From assembly GCF_000774145.1 (NCBI RefSeq), contig NZ_KN322987.1:312756-376755 (forward strand): DNA of 64,000 bases, in the 5' to 3' direction. This document shows, piece by piece, positions 60,103-64,000 of this stretch (position 1 is its first letter; every line of letters begins with the position of its first letter). The stretch is from Pseudomonas mediterranea CFBP 5447. GTDB taxonomy: Bacteria; Pseudomonadota; Gammaproteobacteria; Pseudomonadales; Pseudomonadaceae. The notes beneath the pieces are model-generated. The model saw nothing but the letters and a program-made list of their open reading frames with translations, had not been told where the DNA came from and ran no database searches. Both the position numbers and the translations under genes were made by a program.

Positions 60103-61416
60103 ATGAAAGTCGTTAAATCGCTCTACTTCCAGATCATCTGCGCCGTGCTGCTGGGCGTGGTGGTCGGGCACTTCTGGTCGCAACAGGCGATTGCCTTGAA
60201 GCCGCTGGGCGATGCCTTCATCAAGCTGATCAAGATGATGATCGCGCCGGTGGTGTTCTGCACCATCGTCACCGGTATCGCCGGCATGAGCGACAAGCGC
60301 TCGCTGGGGCGCTTGTTGAGCAAGACGATGCTGCTGTTCCTGGGCTTGACCGTGGTCAGCCTGATCATCGGCCTCGTGGCGGTCTATGTGTTCAAGCCCG
60401 GGGCCGGGATGAACATCGACCCGACCCATCTGAGCACCCAGGGCCTGGCGCAGTACACCGACTCGGCGGCGAAGCTGGGGGTGGTCGACTTCTTCATGCA
60501 CATCATTCCCGACACCTTTATCGGCGCCTTCAATAAAGGCGAGGTGCTGCCGGTCCTGTTTATCGCGGTGCTCTGCGGCTTTGCCCTGTCTTCGCTGGGT
60601 GAGCGGGGCAAACCGGTACTGGACGTACTGGAATCGGCTTCGCACATGGTGTTCAAGATCTTTTCCTACCTGATGCGTTTAGCCCCGATTGGCGCATTCG
60701 GCGCCCTGGCGTTCACCGTCGGGCAGTACGGCATCACTTCGTTGGGGAGCCTGGCCAAGCTGATCATGACCTTGTACATCGCCTGTGCCTTCTTCGTCTT
60801 CGCGGTCCTGGGCGGTATCTGCCGGGCCCATGGCTTCAGCCTATGGAAGCTGCTGCGCTACCTGCGCGAAGAGTTCCTGGTGGTGCTGGGCACGTCTTCG
60901 ACCGAACCGGTGATGCCGCGAATGCTGGAAAAACTCCAGGCCCTGGGTTGCAAGAAAGGGGTAGTGGGGCTGGTGCTGCCGACCGGCTACTCATTCAACC
61001 TGGATGGCACCGCGATCTACCTGTCGCTGGCGGCTATCTTCATCGCGCAAGCTTGCAACATCGAGCTGACGCTGACCCAGACCGTCACCATGCTGGCGAT
61101 CATGTTGTTGTCGTCCAAGGGCGCCGCGGGGGTGACCGGCAGCGGGTTCGTCGCGCTGGCCTCGACCCTGACGGTCATCCACGACATTCCCCTGGCCGGC
61201 CTGGCCCTGTTGATCGGCATCGACCGCTTCATGTCGGAAGCCCGGGCACTGACGAGCCTGGCGAGCAACGCGGTGGCCACCGTGGTGATCGCCATTTCGG
61301 AGAACGCCTGCGACCGCCAGGTGCTGTTGCAGACCCTGGACGGCAAGCCTTCCCCGTCAGTGGCCCAGGCGACAGATGACGCCTGGGACGACGCCAAGGC
61401 CGCGAAACATCTCTAG
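60103..61416 (+). CDS. Dicarboxylate/amino acid:cation symporter (DctA-like)
   Basis: The 437-residue DAACS protein has the hallmark segments LGTSSTEPVMPRMLEKL, PTGYSFNLDGTAIYLSLAAI and LLSSKGAAGVTGSGFVAL, and NAVATVVI. It imports C4-dicarboxylates or related acids with protons or sodium. The ATG at 60103 has GGGTG six bases upstream and is preferred to the ATG at 60091. It lies 52 bases after the tautomerase gene and is probably cotranscribed with it. Confidence 0.92.
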   Translation: MKVVKSLYFQIICAVLLGVVVGHFWSQQAIALKPLGDAFIKLIKMMIAPVVFCTIVTGIAGMSDKRSLGRLLSKTMLLFLGLTVVSLIIGLVAVYVFKPGAGMNIDPTHLSTQGLAQYTDSAAKLGVVDFFMHIIPDTFIGAFNKGEVLPVLFIAVLCGFALSSLGERGKPVLDVLESASHMVFKIFSYLMRLAPIGAFGALAFTVGQYGITSLGSLAKLIMTLYIACAFFVFAVLGGICRAHGFSLWKLLRYLREEFLVVLGTSSTEPVMPRMLEKLQALGCKKGVVGLVLPTGYSFNLDGTAIYLSLAAIFIAQACNIELTLTQTVTMLAIMLLSSKGAAGVTGSGFVALASTLTVIHDIPLAGLALLIGIDRFMSEARALTSLASNAVATVVIAISENACDRQVLLQTLDGKPSPSVAQATDDAWDDAKAAKHL

Positions 61417-61555
61417 CCGGTCACGGCAAACTCGATATCACGGCGCTACACCCTTCTTGACCTCTGCCAGGCACACTGAACGTGTCGCCTGGCAGGTTGG
61501 AAGGCGTGCGCCTGGGTGTTGGTAAAGCTACGAATAACAACAAGAGAACTGACCT

Positions 61556-62860
61556 ATGCTCGCTTTACTCGGCTTGGCCATGGTGGTGGTCTTCACCTTC
61601 CTGATAATGACCAAACGCCTGTCGCCGATCGTCGCCCTGACGGTCGTGCCCATTGTCTTTGCGGTGATCGGCGGGTTTGGCGGCACCACCGGCAAGATGA
61701 TGCTGGACGGCTTGAAAATGGTCGCGCCTTCGGCGGCCTTGCTGCTGTTCGCGATCCTGTTTTTCGGCCTGATGATCGACGCCGGGCTGTTCGATCCACT
61801 GATCCGCAAGATCCTCAAGCGGGTCAATGGCGACCCGATGAAAATCGCCGTCGGCACGGCCTTGCTGTCGCTGGTGGTAGCGCTGGACGGCGATGGCACC
61901 ACGACCTACATGATCACCTGCGCCGCCATGCTGCCGTTGTACAAGCGTATCGGCATGAACCCGATGATCCTCGCGACGGTGGCGATGCTGTCCTTGAGCA
62001 TCATGAGCGGCATGACCCCCTGGGGCGGCCCGGCGACCCGTGCGATTGCGGCACTGGGCCTGGACGCCGGCGATTACTTCGTGCCCTTGCTGCCGACCAT
62101 GATCGGCGGCGCGCTGTGGGTGGTGTTCACCGCATTCCTGCTGGGCCGTGCCGAACGCAAGCGCATTGGCAACGTCCAGCTGCAAAGCGGCGGCGGAGAT
62201 TGCTATATCAAGGCGATCATCGAAGACACCCCGCACAAGCGGCCGAAACTGGCCTACGTCAATCTGCTCCTGGTGATCGCGGTCATGGCGGCCCTGGTGA
62301 TGGGGCTCATGCACTCGGCGATCCTGTTCCTGATCGGGTTCGTCCTGGCGCTGATGATCAACTATCCGCAACTGGACATTCAGAAGGAGCGCATTCTTGC
62401 CCATTCGGGCAACGCCATGACCGTGGTCCTGCTGGTTTTCGCGGCTGGCATCTTCGCCGGGATTTTCTCCGGGACAAAAATGGTCGACGCCCTGGCGCAG
62501 ACCCTGGTCGACTGGATTCCGCCCTCGTGGGGGCATTTGTTCCCGCTGGTGGTGGCGATCACCAGCATGCCGCTGACCTTCGTCCTGTCCAACGATGCCT
62601 ACTACTTCGGCGTCGTACCCATCCTGGCGAATGCCGCTGCGGCGTATGGGATCGATCCGGTGGAAATCGCCCGGGCGTCGATTCTCGGTCAACCGGTGCA
62701 CCTGATGAGCCCGCTGGTGGCGTCGACCTTGCTGCTGGTGGGCATGGTCGATCGTGACCTGGGCGACTTCCAGAAAGCCACCGTCAAGTGGGCCGTGCTC
62801 ACGTCCCTGGTGATTACCGCTCTGGCCTTGCTGACAGGTGCGTTGACCCTGTTTTCCTGA
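61556..62860 (+). CDS. CitMHS-family citrate:proton/metal symporter
   Basis: The 434-residue protein has about 12 membrane segments. It starts MLALLGLAMVVVFTFLIMTK and shows the CitMHS/ArsB-NhaD pattern VALDGDGTTTYMITCAAMLP and LSIMSGMTPWGGPATRAIAA. The family imports citrate, free or with Mg2+ or Ca2+, and close relatives carry other tricarboxylates. Two permeases, an isomerase and a porin in one series suggest use of a tricarboxylate or aromatic-derived keto acid. Confidence 0.9.
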   Translation: MLALLGLAMVVVFTFLIMTKRLSPIVALTVVPIVFAVIGGFGGTTGKMMLDGLKMVAPSAALLLFAILFFGLMIDAGLFDPLIRKILKRVNGDPMKIAVGTALLSLVVALDGDGTTTYMITCAAMLPLYKRIGMNPMILATVAMLSLSIMSGMTPWGGPATRAIAALGLDAGDYFVPLLPTMIGGALWVVFTAFLLGRAERKRIGNVQLQSGGGDCYIKAIIEDTPHKRPKLAYVNLLLVIAVMAALVMGLMHSAILFLIGFVLALMINYPQLDIQKERILAHSGNAMTVVLLVFAAGIFAGIFSGTKMVDALAQTLVDWIPPSWGHLFPLVVAITSMPLTFVLSNDAYYFGVVPILANAAAAYGIDPVEIARASILGQPVHLMSPLVASTLLLVGMVDRDLGDFQKATVKWAVLTSLVITALALLTGALTLFS

Positions 62861-62951
62861 CCCACCCGACACCTTCGCTTTGCGCCCGACACGCCTCGCC
62901 ATCGAGGGGGGCGCTGGCGTGCGCGCCAAATAACAACAAAGAGAAACCGAT

Positions 62952-64000
62952 ATGCACACTTTTCTGACCCGTGGGGCTGTACTCCCGATGCTTGGCCTGT
63001 TGCCGCTGGCCGTTGCCAACGCCGAAGGTTTCGTCGACGACAGCAAACTCAAGCTGCAACTGCGCAACGTCTACTTCAATGAAAACTTTCGCGACGAGCA
63101 CGGGATGAGCGCACGGGCCGCGAGAACCGCGAAGAGCGAACGCACCGAATGGGCCCAAGGCTTTCTGTTGGATTACCAGTCGGGTTTTACCCCCGGCACC
63201 GTTGGCTTTGGCGTCGATGCCCTGGGGCTGCTAGGGGTCAAGCTCGACTCCGGGCGTGGCCGCAGTGGCACTGGCCTGTTACCCGTGCATGACGATGGTC
63301 GCGCCGCCGATGAATTTGCCAGCGCGGGGATGACCGCCAAGGCGAGGGTGGCCAAGACCATACTCAAGTACGGCACCTTGTTGCCCAAGACCCCGGTGCT
63401 GATCTACAACGACGCGCGACTGTTGCCCCAGACCTACCAGGGCCTGCAGGTCAGCAGTTCTGACATTGATAATCTCGCCCTGACCGGCGGCCATCTGGAG
63501 CGTTTCAAGCTGCGGGATTCCAGCGACAGCATGCCGATCGTGCCTGACGGCTACGGTGGCGATCAGTCGGGCGACTTCAACTACGCCGGTGCCGATTACA
63601 AACTGGGGAAAAATACCCGCTTGAGCTACTTCTACGGTGAACTCGAGAACTTCTATCGACAGAACTTTGCCGGCATCCAACACGACCTGCCGCTGGGCAG
63701 CGGGGTGCTGACCAGCGACCTGCGCTACTTCAACAGTGTCGATTCCGGTTCAGCCTACGGCGGCAAGGTCGATAACGATATGCTCAGCGGCCTGCTGTCC
63801 TACGCTGTTGTTGGCCATACGTTCAGTGCCGGCTACCAGGCGCTCAGCGGCGAGGCCGGCTTGCCGTACATCAGTGGTGCCACGGTCTATTCCTTCAGCA
63901 ATGTCGGGATTGGCAAGTTCATCGAGGAGGACGAGAAGACCTGGATGCTCGGCTATGGCTACGATTTTGCCCGGCTAGGTGTACCTGGCCTCACGTTGTC
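62952..64000 (+). CDS. OprD-family outer-membrane porin (3' end outside window)
   Basis: From ATG 62952 the frame is open to the window end, giving 349 residues of an estimated 410-430. It has a signal peptide (VLPMLGLLPLAVANA) and then FVDDSKLKLQLRNVYFNENF, the invariant OprD start, and TEWAQGFLLDYQSGFTPGTV. OprD porins import specific acids or amino acids, and GalP-like members serve gallate. GAGAAA precedes the start. It ends this LysR-controlled organic-acid series as far as seen. Confidence 0.93.
   Translation, partial: MHTFLTRGAVLPMLGLLPLAVANAEGFVDDSKLKLQLRNVYFNENFRDEHGMSARAARTAKSERTEWAQGFLLDYQSGFTPGTVGFGVDALGLLGVKLDSGRGRSGTGLLPVHDDGRAADEFASAGMTAKARVAKTILKYGTLLPKTPVLIYNDARLLPQTYQGLQVSSSDIDNLALTGGHLERFKLRDSSDSMPIVPDGYGGDQSGDFNYAGADYKLGKNTRLSYFYGELENFYRQNFAGIQHDLPLGSGVLTSDLRYFNSVDSGSAYGGKVDNDMLSGLLSYAVVGHTFSAGYQALSGEAGLPYISGATVYSFSNVGIGKFIEEDEKTWMLGYGYDFARLGVPGLTL

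Overview
The window looks like chromosome of a fluorescens-group Pseudomonas. Reasons: GC-rich coding, two REP/REPIN sequences of the kind scattered through these genomes (about 23.34 and 29.76 kb), an OprD-type porin, a DUF2790 secreted protein, many LysR regulators, and a cynR/cynTS locus. It is almost entirely accessory catabolic and transport genes. I see no rRNA, tRNA, CRISPR array or intact insertion sequence. All functions are read from sequence motifs and family memory; no database search was possible.

Layout. 1-12.3 kb (+ strand): a PucR-type regulator (cut by the window edge), an acetoacetate-decarboxylase-family protein, MFS, NCS1 and APC transporters, an aldehyde dehydrogenase, an SDR, a DAO-type flavoprotein, a small cupin and an orphan polyamine-type binding protein. 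This resembles an amine or N-compound catabolic cluster. 12.4-14.0 kb: an MFS transporter and the C-terminal remnant of a ROK protein. 14.0-23.2 kb (- strand): a run of 12 genes, the distal half joined by ATGA or TGATG overlaps. It encodes a DUF6152 protein, a secreted unknown, an alpha/beta hydrolase-domain protein, two tandem DUF6644 membrane proteins, a membrane-anchored unknown, a Znu-type metal ABC transporter with two binding proteins, and two NikL/NikK-like periplasmic proteins. A divergent porin and a cytochrome b561 follow.

25.7-44.1 kb: several small catabolic modules with their regulators: ALDH plus class III aminotransferase (AraC-type regulator), APC permease, DUF1989, amidase, AzoR-like azoreductase, NCS1 permease, VOC protein, creatininase, LysR, MFS, a second creatininase and a third ALDH. 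They probably import and strip nitrogen from amines, amides or N-heterocycles. 44.1-46.2 kb: a decayed oxidoreductase pair (frameshifted FMN reductase and truncated Old Yellow Enzyme) beside an intact LysR gene.

46.5-52.3 kb: DUF1348 protein, cyanate detoxification (cynR, cynT, cynS), a small DUF1289 protein, and a nickel/cobalt efflux pair (DmeR/RcnR-type sensor plus DmeF-type CDF pump) with paired operators. 52.5-57.0 kb (- strand): an overlapping five-gene operon for a thermostable-hemolysin-family (GNAT-like) protein, an AMP-dependent acyl ligase, a heme-oxygenase-like diiron oxidase (UndA/CADD-like), an SDR and a secreted TPR protein. A sensor-kinase remnant lies at its end and a large dyad upstream. 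This is the best candidate for an undescribed small-molecule pathway. 57.2-64 kb: cytochrome b561, then a LysR-controlled organic-acid module (PrpF/GalD tautomerase, DctA-type and CitMHS transporters, OprD porin cut by the window end) that resembles gallate/tricarboxylate use.
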